Origin: Bryobacterales bacterium
Lineage (GTDB): Bacteria; Acidobacteriota; Terriglobia; Bryobacterales; UBA6623
Assembly (NCBI GenBank): GCA_026713545.1
Contig: JAPOOG010000132.1
Location: 1 to 64,000, forward strand
Reading direction: 5' to 3'
Length of the DNA stretch: 64,000 nucleotides
Position 1 is the first letter of the stretch, and each line of letters opens with the position of its first letter. The notes under the pieces are model-generated. The model saw only the letters and a program-made list of their open reading frames with translations, did not search any database and was not told the DNA's origin. The translations under genes and the position numbers were made by a program. Positions 27,024 through 34,857 of the stretch are shown one piece after another.

Positions 27024-27509
27024 ATGGATGAGCTGATAAAGGAAAACCTAGAGGACCACCTTTCGGGGGTGCTCACCGGACAACGGAAGAAGGAGTTCGA
27101 GGACTACTTGGCGAAACATCCCAAGGAGGCTGAGGAATTAGTTCGGATGGAGGAGTGCTCAACTCTGTTTGCAGTGTTGCGCCCGGACGAAGAGGAGAAG
27201 GCTTTAGCTCAGCTCGCGCCGGGTTTCTATGGCCGCGTGATGAGAAAGGTCGAACAGGAGCAAAAAGAACCATTCTGGATGGTCTTCCTCGAACCCTTCT
27301 TGCTACGCCGACTGGCGTTTGCCAGCCTGATGTGGCTGGCGCTGCTGGGTTCCTACATTGTTGTGGCCCAAGGACCCGATACGCGCGACCCTCAGGTGAT
27401 GGCGCGTATCCTCACGCATCCGCCCTCTCCGGAGTACCAAGTGCGGTTGGGTGGAGATCTGGACAAGAACCGGAATTCGATGCTGAATGTTTTATTGGCA
27501 TCCAAGTAA
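27024..27509 (+). CDS. Putative membrane anti-sigma factor
   Basis: A 161-residue protein starting MDELIKENLEDHLSGVL. The N-terminal 85 residues are acidic and helical with the EDHLSG..T...R..FE.HL.. pattern seen in anti-sigma domains of the zinc-finger-like group, though the zinc-binding His/Cys set is not complete (only one Cys, in EECSTL). One membrane helix spans about residues 98-118 (RLAFASLMWLALLGSYIVVA), and the remaining 40 residues would be periplasmic. The ATG at 27024 is preceded by GGGGGACGG; a TTG seven codons upstream is less likely. It follows the sigma gene by 35 bp and precedes the Spy-like gene by 21 bp. The anti-sigma role is inferred from context and topology. Confidence 0.65.
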   Translation: MDELIKENLEDHLSGVLTGQRKKEFEDYLAKHPKEAEELVRMEECSTLFAVLRPDEEEKALAQLAPGFYGRVMRKVEQEQKEPFWMVFLEPFLLRRLAFASLMWLALLGSYIVVAQGPDTRDPQVMARILTHPPSPEYQVRLGGDLDKNRNSMLNVLLASK

Positions 27510-27530
27510 TCAAGATCCAGGAACGGTCCG

Positions 27531-27911
27531 ATGACGAGTGCTCACGTCGCATTCTATAAAGGCAAGATCTTCGGAGTCCTCTTCGTCGTATTCATCTGCG
27601 GCGTCGCAGCGGGCGGTGTGGGCATGAAAGCCTATCTCGAACACACAGCAGCATCCCGGACCCAAACAGGTTTTCACCCGGACAGCCCCCGCTTGGCGAT
27701 GGAACGCCTGAAGGAAGAACTGGGGCTCGACGACAAACAATTCTCCGAAGTCCATAGCGTCTTGGATGAATGCATCATGCAGGAGGCGGACATGTTTTCC
27801 CGTATCGAGAGTCTTCGCTCGGATGGCCGTGCCCGTATCGAGATGATCCTCAACGACCAACAGCGGGAAACATTCCGCAACATTCTTCTCAAAGCCTCAG
27901 ATCGCCAGTAA
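27531..27911 (+). CDS. Spy/CpxP/CnrX-like periplasmic helical protein
   Basis: The 126-residue protein has an N-terminal membrane anchor or signal (KIFGVLFVVFICGVAAGGVG, about residues 12-31) and a helical periplasmic part. LKEELGLDDKQFSEVHSVLDEC and IEMILNDQQRETFRNIL follow the spacing of the LTxxQ-type repeats of Spy, CpxP and the metal sensor CnrX. Proteins of this fold act as periplasmic chaperones or as sensors that release an anti-sigma factor. Its position as third gene after an ECF sigma factor and a membrane anti-sigma candidate fits the sensor idea. Two methionines and one cysteine (DECIMQEADMF) might bind metal, but that is speculation. Confidence 0.65.
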   Translation: MTSAHVAFYKGKIFGVLFVVFICGVAAGGVGMKAYLEHTAASRTQTGFHPDSPRLAMERLKEELGLDDKQFSEVHSVLDECIMQEADMFSRIESLRSDGRARIEMILNDQQRETFRNILLKASDRQ

Positions 27912-28034
27912 ACGGGCTTCTCGCCTCTTTTCACATTTGGCTTTCGTTCCACTGGAGTGGATGCCCATTCGCCAAGTGCAGGTGGCAACGAACTTCCCAT
28001 ATGGATCATCGACCGGGCATTAGACTTGTACACG

Positions 28035-28496
28035 ATGAAGCCCGAACCCGCTCCCTTCGATCCGTCCCGTCTCCCGGAACTGGCGATGAAAGTCATGTCG
28101 AACGCCAAGTTCCCGATGCTAGCAACGATGGACGGCGATCAACCGCGCCTGCGTCCTGTATCGCCGGTCAGAACGGACGGATTCACGGTCTACGTGGCAT
28201 CACTGCGGCGCTACCACAAGACCACGGAACTGGTGTCCAACCCCAAGGTCGAGCTCTGCTATCTGGACGAAGGTCATGACCAAGTTCGGATTACCGGGAC
28301 GGCCGAGGTTCTTACCGACCCACTGGTGAAGCAATCGATTTGGGACGAGAACGGGCTGATAAGGCAGTTTCTGGGAACGCTCGACAACCCCGAGCTGATC
28401 ATCTACCGTATCAAGCCCCACAGCGTCCGCTACATGCAGGAATGGGCGCTTGCATACCACGAAGTCCCTTTTACGGAGCGTGCTGACGAAGTATGA
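28035..28496 (+). CDS. Pyridoxamine 5-phosphate oxidase-like flavin-binding protein
   Basis: A 153-residue protein with the split-barrel fold of the PNPOx family. AKFPMLATMDGDQPRLRPVSPVRTDGFTVYVAS gives the first strands (shortened: MLATMDGDQPRLRPVS), KTTELVSNPKVELCYLD the typical N-P-[KR]-[VA] turn, then VRITGTAEVLTD. Members bind FMN or F420 and reduce small organic molecules; true pyridoxine oxidase is longer. The start at 28035 is chosen because the fold begins directly after it, but no strong ribosome-binding site is visible, and an ATG exists 26 codons upstream. It lies 124 bp after the Spy-like gene and is probably transcribed independently. Confidence 0.75.
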   Translation: MKPEPAPFDPSRLPELAMKVMSNAKFPMLATMDGDQPRLRPVSPVRTDGFTVYVASLRRYHKTTELVSNPKVELCYLDEGHDQVRITGTAEVLTDPLVKQSIWDENGLIRQFLGTLDNPELIIYRIKPHSVRYMQEWALAYHEVPFTERADEV

Positions 28497-28579
28497 CACG
28501 GCCCCGTCTTAGGAACCGGTAGCGCAAACCTCCTTCGAGATCCGCGCCGTGTTCTTGTAGAGACCACAGGCCCGGAATG

Positions 28580-29389
28580 TCAGTGTGTCATCGAATAGAC
28601 GATGTAATTGATGGCCAGCCGATAGGCCATCGCCGTGTAGCGCTCTGGGTAATGCGGCCAGTCGGCGTGTTCCCAAGCGTCGCCGAGGTCCATGTTGTGG
28701 TTGATCAGAATCATCAGTCGTCCATCGTCGTCGTACACGCCGCGCCACTGCGGAATGATGCCGTCGTTCTCGTGCGTGCGTCCGGTATACAGCATTTGGA
28801 CGCCGGGAATCTGCTCCCCAGGCTCCAGGTCGTAGAGAACGTGGAAAACCTCGTCAGCCGGATCGAGGTCAACGACCGGCCGGTCCGGGAAGATCTTGCG
28901 CAGGCCCCGCATGAACATGGCCCACTCGTAGGTGCCATGGAAATCGTCGAAAATGATGAATCCGCCGCGCAGCAGATACTCCCGCAGACCGTCCGCCTCC
29001 TCATCGGTGAGCGCCCAATGGCCCGGCTCCACGACGTAGATCCACGGATACTCGAACAGACCCTCCGAGGCCGCGTGCACATAGACTTCCTGCGAGCGTG
29101 AATCGATGTTGGAAAGCCTTCGCAGCCCCTGCAGGAAGTGCCTCTCGGCCGCGGGAGAGTCGATCATCCACGGCCGATCACCCTCGATCCGCATTCCGTA
29201 AGGGTCGGAGTAGGCCAGCCGGGCGAAGTAGAATTCCGCAGGCCTATCGCCGTCCGCGGGCGGCTCGATCAGCGACATCTCAGGAGGGAAAGGAACACCT
29301 CGATAGCTTCGTTGAGCCAGCAGAACGCATCCGGCACACAGCAATCCGGCGAGTCCCCAAGACACCCAGCGGAACTGTAAGACAGCCAT
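28580..29389 (-). CDS. DUF4159 domain membrane-anchored protein
   Basis: The 269-residue protein has one N-terminal membrane helix (WVSWGLAGLLCAGCVLLAQ) and an outside domain. EFYFARLAYSDP, FLQGLRRLSNIDSR, YPWIYVVEPGHWALTDEEADGLREYLLRGGFIIFDDFHG (shortened: LREYLLRGGFIIFDDFHG) and GRLMILINHNMDLGDAWE match the ThuA-like DUF4159 domain, a class I glutamine amidotransferase-like fold lacking the catalytic cysteine. The role is unknown; related genes often sit near MoxR/VWA gene clusters, but none is here. Both GTG at 29413 and ATG at 29389 are possible starts; the ATG is taken. It is convergent with the flavin-binding gene. Confidence 0.72.
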   Translation of the reverse strand: MAVLQFRWVSWGLAGLLCAGCVLLAQRSYRGVPFPPEMSLIEPPADGDRPAEFYFARLAYSDPYGMRIEGDRPWMIDSPAAERHFLQGLRRLSNIDSRSQEVYVHAASEGLFEYPWIYVVEPGHWALTDEEADGLREYLLRGGFIIFDDFHGTYEWAMFMRGLRKIFPDRPVVDLDPADEVFHVLYDLEPGEQIPGVQMLYTGRTHENDGIIPQWRGVYDDDGRLMILINHNMDLGDAWEHADWPHYPERYTAMAYRLAINYIVYSMTH

Positions 29390-29525
29390 CGCGTTTTCAA
29401 GAATAACACGCACCCTTCATGGCTTATGACGTGTGGATGTGCGCTTTCGTGCATGCGGGGCCGAGTTGATCCAGCATGACATCGAGCCATCGACATCGAT
29501 CGGGTGGACTCTTTGGTTGTTTGGT

Positions 29526-29555
29526 TTGACTAGCCGGAGCCGTTACGCGTAGAAT
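29526..29555 (+). promoter_or_regulatory. Promoter of the dtxR-feo operon
   Basis: TTGACT (29526-29531) and TAGAAT (29550-29555) are 18 bp apart. The expected start of transcription falls at about 29561-29563, at the left edge of a DtxR-like operator. Confidence 0.65.
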
Positions 29556-29560
29556 GTCTT

Positions 29561-29579
29561 TTAGGGCTGTCTAAATTAA
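29561..29579 (+). promoter_or_regulatory. DtxR/IdeR-like operator over the transcription start
   Basis: The 19-mer TTAGGGCTGTCTAAATTAA matches 13 of 19 positions of the DtxR consensus that I recall (TTAGGTTAGCCTAACCTAA), including the outer TTAGG and TAA blocks. Inside it TTTAG (29560-29564) and CTAAA (29571-29575) form an inverted repeat. Binding here would cover the start site and the region just before the dtxR ATG at 29589, giving metal-dependent repression of the whole operon. Confidence 0.6.
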
Positions 29580-29588
29580 ATATTCAAT

Positions 29589-30278
29589 ATGCCTTCAGAA
29601 GCCGTCGACGACTACCTCAAGGCGATCTACGAGATCGCAGGCGACGACGGGCGCGCTTCAACAGCATCGCTGGCGCGCAAGCTGAGCGTGGCCCCGGCGT
29701 CCGTCACCGGTATGCTCCAAAAGCTCGCCGTGCGTAATCCCGCGCCCGTGGAGTACGAGAAGCACCACGGGGCACGGCTGAGCGATCACGGCAAACAACG
29801 AGCACTGGAGGTCATTCGCCATCACCGACTGATCGAGCTGTTCCTCCATCGCATGCTCGGCTATAGCTGGGACGAAGTGCATGACGAAGCCGAACGACTG
29901 GAGCACGCCATCTCCGAGCAACTCGAGGATCGCATCGCCGAACGGCTCGGCGACCCCGAAGTCGATCCTCACGGGCATCCGATTCCGCGTAAAGACGGCA
30001 CGATCCCACCAAGGCGCGACCTGAGCCTGCTGGACCTTTTCGTCGGTGCGAAGACGACGGTCTCGAGGGTGTCGGACAACGACCCGGAGATTCTGCGCTA
30101 TCTCTCCGAACTCGGCATTACGCCAGGAACGACGCTGCACCTTACGGAAAGAGCGCCGTTTGACGGACCACTGATGCTGGAAGTCGGCCCCGACAATGAG
30201 AAACAAGTATTAGGTCCCCGTGTCGCCGGCGAGATTCGCGTCTTGCCGCCCACAGCGAACGGGGAAACGACGGGCTGA
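29589..30278 (+). CDS. DtxR/MntR-family metal-dependent repressor
   Basis: A 229-residue regulator with a winged helix (residues 1-70: ASTASLARKLSVAPASVTGMLQKLA), a metal-binding and dimerisation domain (70-140) and an SH3/FeoA-like C-terminus (about 150-222). The metal ligands fall exactly at DtxR numbering: His79, Glu83, His98, Glu105 and His106. Cys102 of DtxR is Glu102 here, and Asp8 takes the place of Met10-region ligands, as in the manganese regulator MntR, so metal preference cannot be settled from sequence. Context (feo genes 6-1900 bp downstream) favours iron. An operator-like site at 29561-29579 suggests autoregulation. It is the first gene of a four-gene unit. Confidence 0.88.
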   Translation: MPSEAVDDYLKAIYEIAGDDGRASTASLARKLSVAPASVTGMLQKLAVRNPAPVEYEKHHGARLSDHGKQRALEVIRHHRLIELFLHRMLGYSWDEVHDEAERLEHAISEQLEDRIAERLGDPEVDPHGHPIPRKDGTIPPRRDLSLLDLFVGAKTTVSRVSDNDPEILRYLSELGITPGTTLHLTERAPFDGPLMLEVGPDNEKQVLGPRVAGEIRVLPPTANGETTG

Positions 30279-30283
30279 CTGCG

Positions 30284-31336
30284 ATGACCGACTCAATCTC
30301 GGTATGGCTGCTGTCGCTTCTGCTCCTCGCTCTCGCAACGGCTTGGCCCAACGTGGGTTTGTGGGCTCAATGGAAGCGAAGCCTTGGGCAGCGGAACCGG
30401 CGGTTGTTCGAGGATGCGCTCAAACACATCATCACTTGGGAACACCGCAGCCAAGCCGCCACGCCGGAATCCCTTGCCGGTGCGCTGGCCCTCTCACAGC
30501 GGCGCACGCTCGATCTGATCGTGCTCATGGAAACGCGCGGACATGTGTGCAGTGACACCGGCGGATTGACCCTCACGCCCGAGGGCGAACGCTGGGCACT
30601 GCACGTCGTGCGGGCGCATCGACTCTGGGAGACCTACCTGACCGATGACGCAGGCATGCCGATGGAGAGAGTGCACCGGGCGGCCGAGATCGCCGAGCAT
30701 CAACTGTCGGAGGAGAACCTTGACCAGTTGGATGCGCACTTGGGCCATCCCGAGAGTGACCCGCACGGCGATCCGATCCCTACCGTCGAGGGTACCGTCA
30801 AGCCGCTGGACGCGGTGGCCCTCACAGAATGGCCGCAGGGCGAACCGGCCCGCGTCGTTCACATTGAGGACGAGCCGGATGTCATCTTCCGCCAAATCGT
30901 CGCCGCCGATCTGCGTCCGGGTTCGACGATCCGCATTCTGGAAAACTCGCCGCAGCGGCTTATCGTCAGCGACGGCAGCGCCGAACACCGCTTGGCGCAT
31001 GTCGTCGCCGCCAATATTCAGGTCGCCGAGGCTCAGCGCGCAACAAGGCCGACAGGCACACGGCGATTGTCGGAACTGCGGGCGGGCGAGGCCGCCGAGG
31101 TCTTCGAGCTTGATGTTTCGTGCCGTGGATTCAGCCGCCGCCGTTTGCTCGATCTCGGTCTGACCCCCCAAGCCCGTGTCGAAGTCGCACTGGACAATCC
31201 CTTCGGCGATCCACGCGGTTTTCGCGTGCGCGGCACGACCATAGCGCTCCGCAAACAGCAGGCCGACCAAGTCTGGATCAAGACACAGAAGACCTCCCAT
31301 GAACCAGAGATCGCAGCCGAGGTGACTCACGCATGA
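30284..31336 (+). CDS. Membrane-anchored DtxR-like protein with two FeoA domains
   Basis: The 350-residue protein has an unusual order. A membrane helix (residues 6-24, SVWLLSLLLLALATAWPNV) is followed by a winged-helix domain (about 42-108), a DtxR-type metal and dimerisation domain keeping His112, Glu116, His131, Glu135, Glu138 and His139, a first SH3/FeoA-like domain (about 177-247) and a clear second FeoA domain (about 260-333: LSELRAGEAAEVFEL, FSRRRLLDLGLTPQARVEV, FRVRGTTIALRK). FeoA partners FeoB in ferrous iron uptake, so the protein could act as a membrane-tethered iron-sensing FeoA rather than as a DNA-bound repressor. It begins 5 bp after the dtxR stop, and its end overlaps the FeoB GTPase gene by four bases. 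Confidence 0.8.
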   Translation: MTDSISVWLLSLLLLALATAWPNVGLWAQWKRSLGQRNRRLFEDALKHIITWEHRSQAATPESLAGALALSQRRTLDLIVLMETRGHVCSDTGGLTLTPEGERWALHVVRAHRLWETYLTDDAGMPMERVHRAAEIAEHQLSEENLDQLDAHLGHPESDPHGDPIPTVEGTVKPLDAVALTEWPQGEPARVVHIEDEPDVIFRQIVAADLRPGSTIRILENSPQRLIVSDGSAEHRLAHVVAANIQVAEAQRATRPTGTRRLSELRAGEAAEVFELDVSCRGFSRRRLLDLGLTPQARVEVALDNPFGDPRGFRVRGTTIALRKQQADQVWIKTQKTSHEPEIAAEVTHA

Positions 31337-32163
31337 CACCCACAGCCGCTGCGCACTCGAATTGCGAAACCTGTCCCGCGCACGCCCAGCTCGCGCAGAT
31401 GGGCGTTTCGCTCGGAAAATTCGACTACTTGGTCGCCCTTGCCGGGAATCCGAACACCGGCAAGTCATCGGTTTTCAACGCGCTCACCGGCCTGCGGCAG
31501 CACGTCGGCAATTGGACCGGCAAGACCGTCATGCGCGCCGAAGGCGGCTACGCCTTCCAAACCCTTCGCTACAAGCTCGTCGACCTCCCAGGGACATATT
31601 CGCTGCTCTCGGCTTCCGAGGACGAGGAGATCAGCCGCAACTTCCTCCTCTTCGGGCGACCCGACTGCACCGTTGTCGTCGTAGATGCTACGGCGCTCGA
31701 GAGAAACCTGAATCTCGTACTTCAGGTGATGGAAATCACCGATCGAGTCGTCGTCTGTGTCAACTTGATGGACGAGGCACAGCGCAAAGGTATCGAGGTC
31801 GATGTCCGAAGCCTTTCTCGTGATCTCGGAGTGCCCGCCGTCCCCACTGTCGCGCGTACGAAGGAAGGCCTGCACGAATTGGTGCAGACCATCGCCGACC
31901 TGATTTCCGGCGCCGTCATCTCGAAGCCGGTCCATCCGAGTCACCCACCGGAACTCGAAAGCGCTGTCGATGAACTAGTCCCGCTGATTGAACAGTCCGC
32001 GCCCGGCCTCCCAAACGCCCGCTGGGTTGCGCTGCGACTGCTCGATGGTGACCACAAAGTCCGGCAGGCGCTGTTGTCGGGCGAGTTGGCCGATCTCGAA
32101 TCCCAGCAATCAGCCCCTATAGAAGAGATCAGCAGCGTAGTCGCCCTCCAAGGACGCCAATGA
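31333..32163 (+). CDS. feoB: FeoB GTPase domain as a separate protein
   Basis: A 276-residue protein equal to the cytosolic half of FeoB. The G motifs are GNPNTGKS (38-45, G1), a threonine in GNWTGKT (G2), DLPGTYS (84-90, G3) and NLMD (144-147, G4), followed by the helical GDI-like region (about 200-276). It ends where normal FeoB would enter the membrane. Before the G domain lies a HxxCxxCxxH cluster (His8, Cys11, Cys14, His17) that could bind metal. It overlaps the preceding gene (ATGA-type, four bases) and the permease gene (four bases), so both FeoB halves are made in step. This is not a frameshift: each half has its own start and stop. Confidence 0.88.
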   Translation: MTPTAAAHSNCETCPAHAQLAQMGVSLGKFDYLVALAGNPNTGKSSVFNALTGLRQHVGNWTGKTVMRAEGGYAFQTLRYKLVDLPGTYSLLSASEDEEISRNFLLFGRPDCTVVVVDATALERNLNLVLQVMEITDRVVVCVNLMDEAQRKGIEVDVRSLSRDLGVPAVPTVARTKEGLHELVQTIADLISGAVISKPVHPSHPPELESAVDELVPLIEQSAPGLPNARWVALRLLDGDHKVRQALLSGELADLESQQSAPIEEISSVVALQGRQ

Positions 32164-33554
32164 CAGCGAAGGTCGCCGATCCGAAGACCGTCCTGCTTCG
32201 CGCAGACCACTTGCGCCGCCAGATCGGCGATGACTTCCGCGACCGCATCGTCTCATCCCTCTACGCCGATGCGCGGCGCATCGCCGATCGATCGGTCCGC
32301 ATCGGCGCGGATCAGAAATGGGATTGGGATCAGAAAGTCGACCGCATCGTCACCTCTCCGGTACTCGGGCTGCCCATCATGCTCGGCATCCTATCGCTCG
32401 TTTTCTGGATCACGATCGTCGGTGCGAATTACCCGTCACAGATGCTGGCTGAGTTCTTCTTCGTGGTGGAGAGCACGGCGGTTGATCTCTTCACCGACTG
32501 GGGCGTGCCCGACTGGATAACGGGTTTTATCTGGAATGGCGTTTTTCGCGGCCTCTCGTGGGTAGTGAGCGTGATGCTGCCGCCGATGGCGATCTTCTTC
32601 CCGATGTTCACCATCCTGGAGGACCTCGGCTATCTACCACGCGTAGCCTTCAACCTGGACTGGCTCTTTCGCAAATCCGGCGCCCACGGCAAGCAGGCGC
32701 TGACAATGGCGATGGGCTTCGGCTGCAACGCCGCAGGCGTCACCGCAACTCGCGTGATCGATTCTCCTCGCGAGCGGCTGATCGCCATACTGACGAACAA
32801 CTTTGTTCCCTGCAACGGCCGCTTCCCGACGTTGATCATGCTCGCGACGATCTTCGTGGCGGCTGCGTTCCCGCCGGCGTTCGCATCGTTTGCTGCGGCT
32901 GGAGCGGTCGTCGGGGTAGTCCTGATCGGAGTCGGCTTCACGCTGCTCGCTTCCTGGCTACTCGCGCGGACCGTCTTGCAAGGCGAAGCCTCGGCATTCA
33001 CCTTGGAACTGCCTCCTTACCGCCGTCCGAGCATTATGCGTATTCTCTATACGTCGCTGATTGACCGCACCATTTTTGTGCTCTGGCGAGCGATCATGAC
33101 CGCTGCCCCGGCGGGCGCCGTGATCTGGATACTGGCCAACATCAATGTAGCCGGCGTCAGCCTGGCTCAGCGTTCAGCCGATTTTCTCGATTTGCTCGGT
33201 TTTGCCATCGGTCTCGACGGCGTAATCCTGCTGGCATACGTCATCGCCATTCCGGCTAACGAAATCGTCGTCCCGACGATGCTGATGATCTACATGGGTG
33301 TCGGCATGATGTCGGACGTCACATCGTACGACGAGATCCGCGCGCTGCTCGTCGAGCAGCAGGGTTGGACCATGCTGACAGCCGTCAACCTGATGCTCTT
33401 CTCGCTCCTCCACAATCCCTGCGCGACTACGATCATCACCATCTGGAAAGAGACACGTAGCACCAAGTGGACCACCATCGGCGCCCTGATGCCGCTGTTC
33501 TTCGCCTTCGCCGTCACCTTCGCGGTGGCAACCCTTTGGCGCATCATCGCCTGA
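32160..33554 (+). CDS. feoB: FeoB permease domain as a separate protein
   Basis: The 464-residue membrane half of FeoB has about ten helices with two Gate-type repeats. The conserved cysteine motifs are GFGCNAAGVTATR (Cys189) and VPCNGRFPTL (Cys218), variants of the GFGCNVP and PCSARLP motifs of classical FeoB. With the GTPase encoded just upstream it should form the ferrous iron channel in the inner membrane. The first 60 residues are hydrophilic (KVADPKTVLLRADHLRRQIG) and correspond to the linker normally joining the GTPase to the membrane part, so the break lies before that linker. No FeoC gene follows. The next gene on the strand is 127 bp away. Confidence 0.88.
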   Translation: MTAKVADPKTVLLRADHLRRQIGDDFRDRIVSSLYADARRIADRSVRIGADQKWDWDQKVDRIVTSPVLGLPIMLGILSLVFWITIVGANYPSQMLAEFFFVVESTAVDLFTDWGVPDWITGFIWNGVFRGLSWVVSVMLPPMAIFFPMFTILEDLGYLPRVAFNLDWLFRKSGAHGKQALTMAMGFGCNAAGVTATRVIDSPRERLIAILTNNFVPCNGRFPTLIMLATIFVAAAFPPAFASFAAAGAVVGVVLIGVGFTLLASWLLARTVLQGEASAFTLELPPYRRPSIMRILYTSLIDRTIFVLWRAIMTAAPAGAVIWILANINVAGVSLAQRSADFLDLLGFAIGLDGVILLAYVIAIPANEIVVPTMLMIYMGVGMMSDVTSYDEIRALLVEQQGWTMLTAVNLMLFSLLHNPCATTIITIWKETRSTKWTTIGALMPLFFAFAVTFAVATLWRIIA

Positions 33555-33681
33555 CCGACTGCGACATTCCCGCTTCTCCTCACCGCACGCGGAAAGAGTC
33601 GGGGGGTAAATCTGCGTCATGCACCGAAAGGGCGGCTTCACTTGTTAAACTCTTCCTCGCAAACCACCAGCGAGGAACTCC

Positions 33682-34857
33682 ATGTCCCCCTCAACCAAAA
33701 CACGTCGTGACCTGCTCGGTACCCTGATCGTCGCCGGTGCACATGCCACAGCGCTGCGCCCCCGCGCCGCCGCAGCCAAAGCCAAAGTCGACGACAGAAA
33801 GATCATCAGCATGCGGCCTCATCTCTACCACGGCTGGCCAACGCTGGCGCGGCGTAAGGACGGCGAGTTGCTCGTTGTGTGTTCCGGAGGCCGGGAAGCG
33901 CACGTCTGCCCCTTCGGCTGGGTCGAGATCATGCGCTCGAAAGACGACGGACAGACCTGGGGATGGCCCCGCGTCCTGATGGACACCGCGATCGACGACC
34001 GCGACGCCGGCGTGTGCGAGACTCAGCAAGGATCGCTGCTCGTCACGACGTTCACCTCGCTCGCCTACATCAGCTATTTCAAGGAGGCCAAGCCGGGGGC
34101 CAGAGGCCGCTTCACCGATTGGACCAAGGAGAAGATGGCAGCTTGGCAGGCCGCGCATGCGCGCACGTCCGCTGCCGATCGCGAGCGTATGCTGGGGACT
34201 TGGATGCTGCGGTCGAGCGACGGCGGCGTGACATGGTCCGCGCCATTCCGTGTGCCGGTGAACAGTCCGCATGGCCCAATCCCGCTGTCCGACGGACGGG
34301 TGATCTACGCCGGAAAGCGGCTCTGGCATGAGAAAAAGCGAATCGGTGTCGCCGAGTCGCACGATGATGGAAAGACTTGGCGCTGGCTCGCCGAGATCCC
34401 CACGCGCGACGGCGATGACTTCACCGAGTACCACGAGCTTCACATCGGCGAGGCGGCCAACGGACACCTGATCGCGCAGATCCGTAACCACAACAAGAAG
34501 AACGAACGCGAGACGCTGCAAACCGAATCCGACGACGGCGGCCGGACATGGTCCACTCCGCACTCCATCGGCGTGTGGGGACTGCCATCACACCTGCTGA
34601 GTCTCCGCGACGGGCGCATGCTCATGACGTACGGCTACCGCCGCGAGCCCTTCGGCAACCAAGCACACCTGAGCAGGGACAACGGCAGAACCTGGTCTGA
34701 AGCCATGACCATCTCCGACGACGGCGACGCAGGCGATCTCGGCTACCCGTCAACCGTCGAGCTGGGTGACGGCTCTCTCGTCACCGTCTGGTACGAGCGC
34801 CTGAAAAGCTCACCGTACGCCGTCCTGCGGCAGGCTAACTGGCGGTTGCCCGCGTAA
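33682..34857 (+). CDS. Exported sialidase-like (BNR/Asp-box) protein
   Basis: A 391-residue protein with a twin-arginine-type signal (TRRDLLGTLIVAGAHATAL) and a six-bladed propeller carrying at least five Asp boxes of the S.D.G.TW type: SKDDGQTW, SSDGGVTW, SHDDGKTW, SDDGGRTW and SRDNGRTW. The fold is that of sialidases and related exo-glycosidases. The arginine triad that binds carboxylate cannot be confirmed by eye, and many acidobacterial and planctomycete members are not proven sialidases. GCGAGGAAC lies before the ATG at 33682. It follows the iron operon by 127 bp and has no obvious partner. Confidence 0.8.
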   Translation: MSPSTKTRRDLLGTLIVAGAHATALRPRAAAAKAKVDDRKIISMRPHLYHGWPTLARRKDGELLVVCSGGREAHVCPFGWVEIMRSKDDGQTWGWPRVLMDTAIDDRDAGVCETQQGSLLVTTFTSLAYISYFKEAKPGARGRFTDWTKEKMAAWQAAHARTSAADRERMLGTWMLRSSDGGVTWSAPFRVPVNSPHGPIPLSDGRVIYAGKRLWHEKKRIGVAESHDDGKTWRWLAEIPTRDGDDFTEYHELHIGEAANGHLIAQIRNHNKKNERETLQTESDDGGRTWSTPHSIGVWGLPSHLLSLRDGRMLMTYGYRREPFGNQAHLSRDNGRTWSEAMTISDDGDAGDLGYPSTVELGDGSLVTVWYERLKSSPYAVLRQANWRLPA

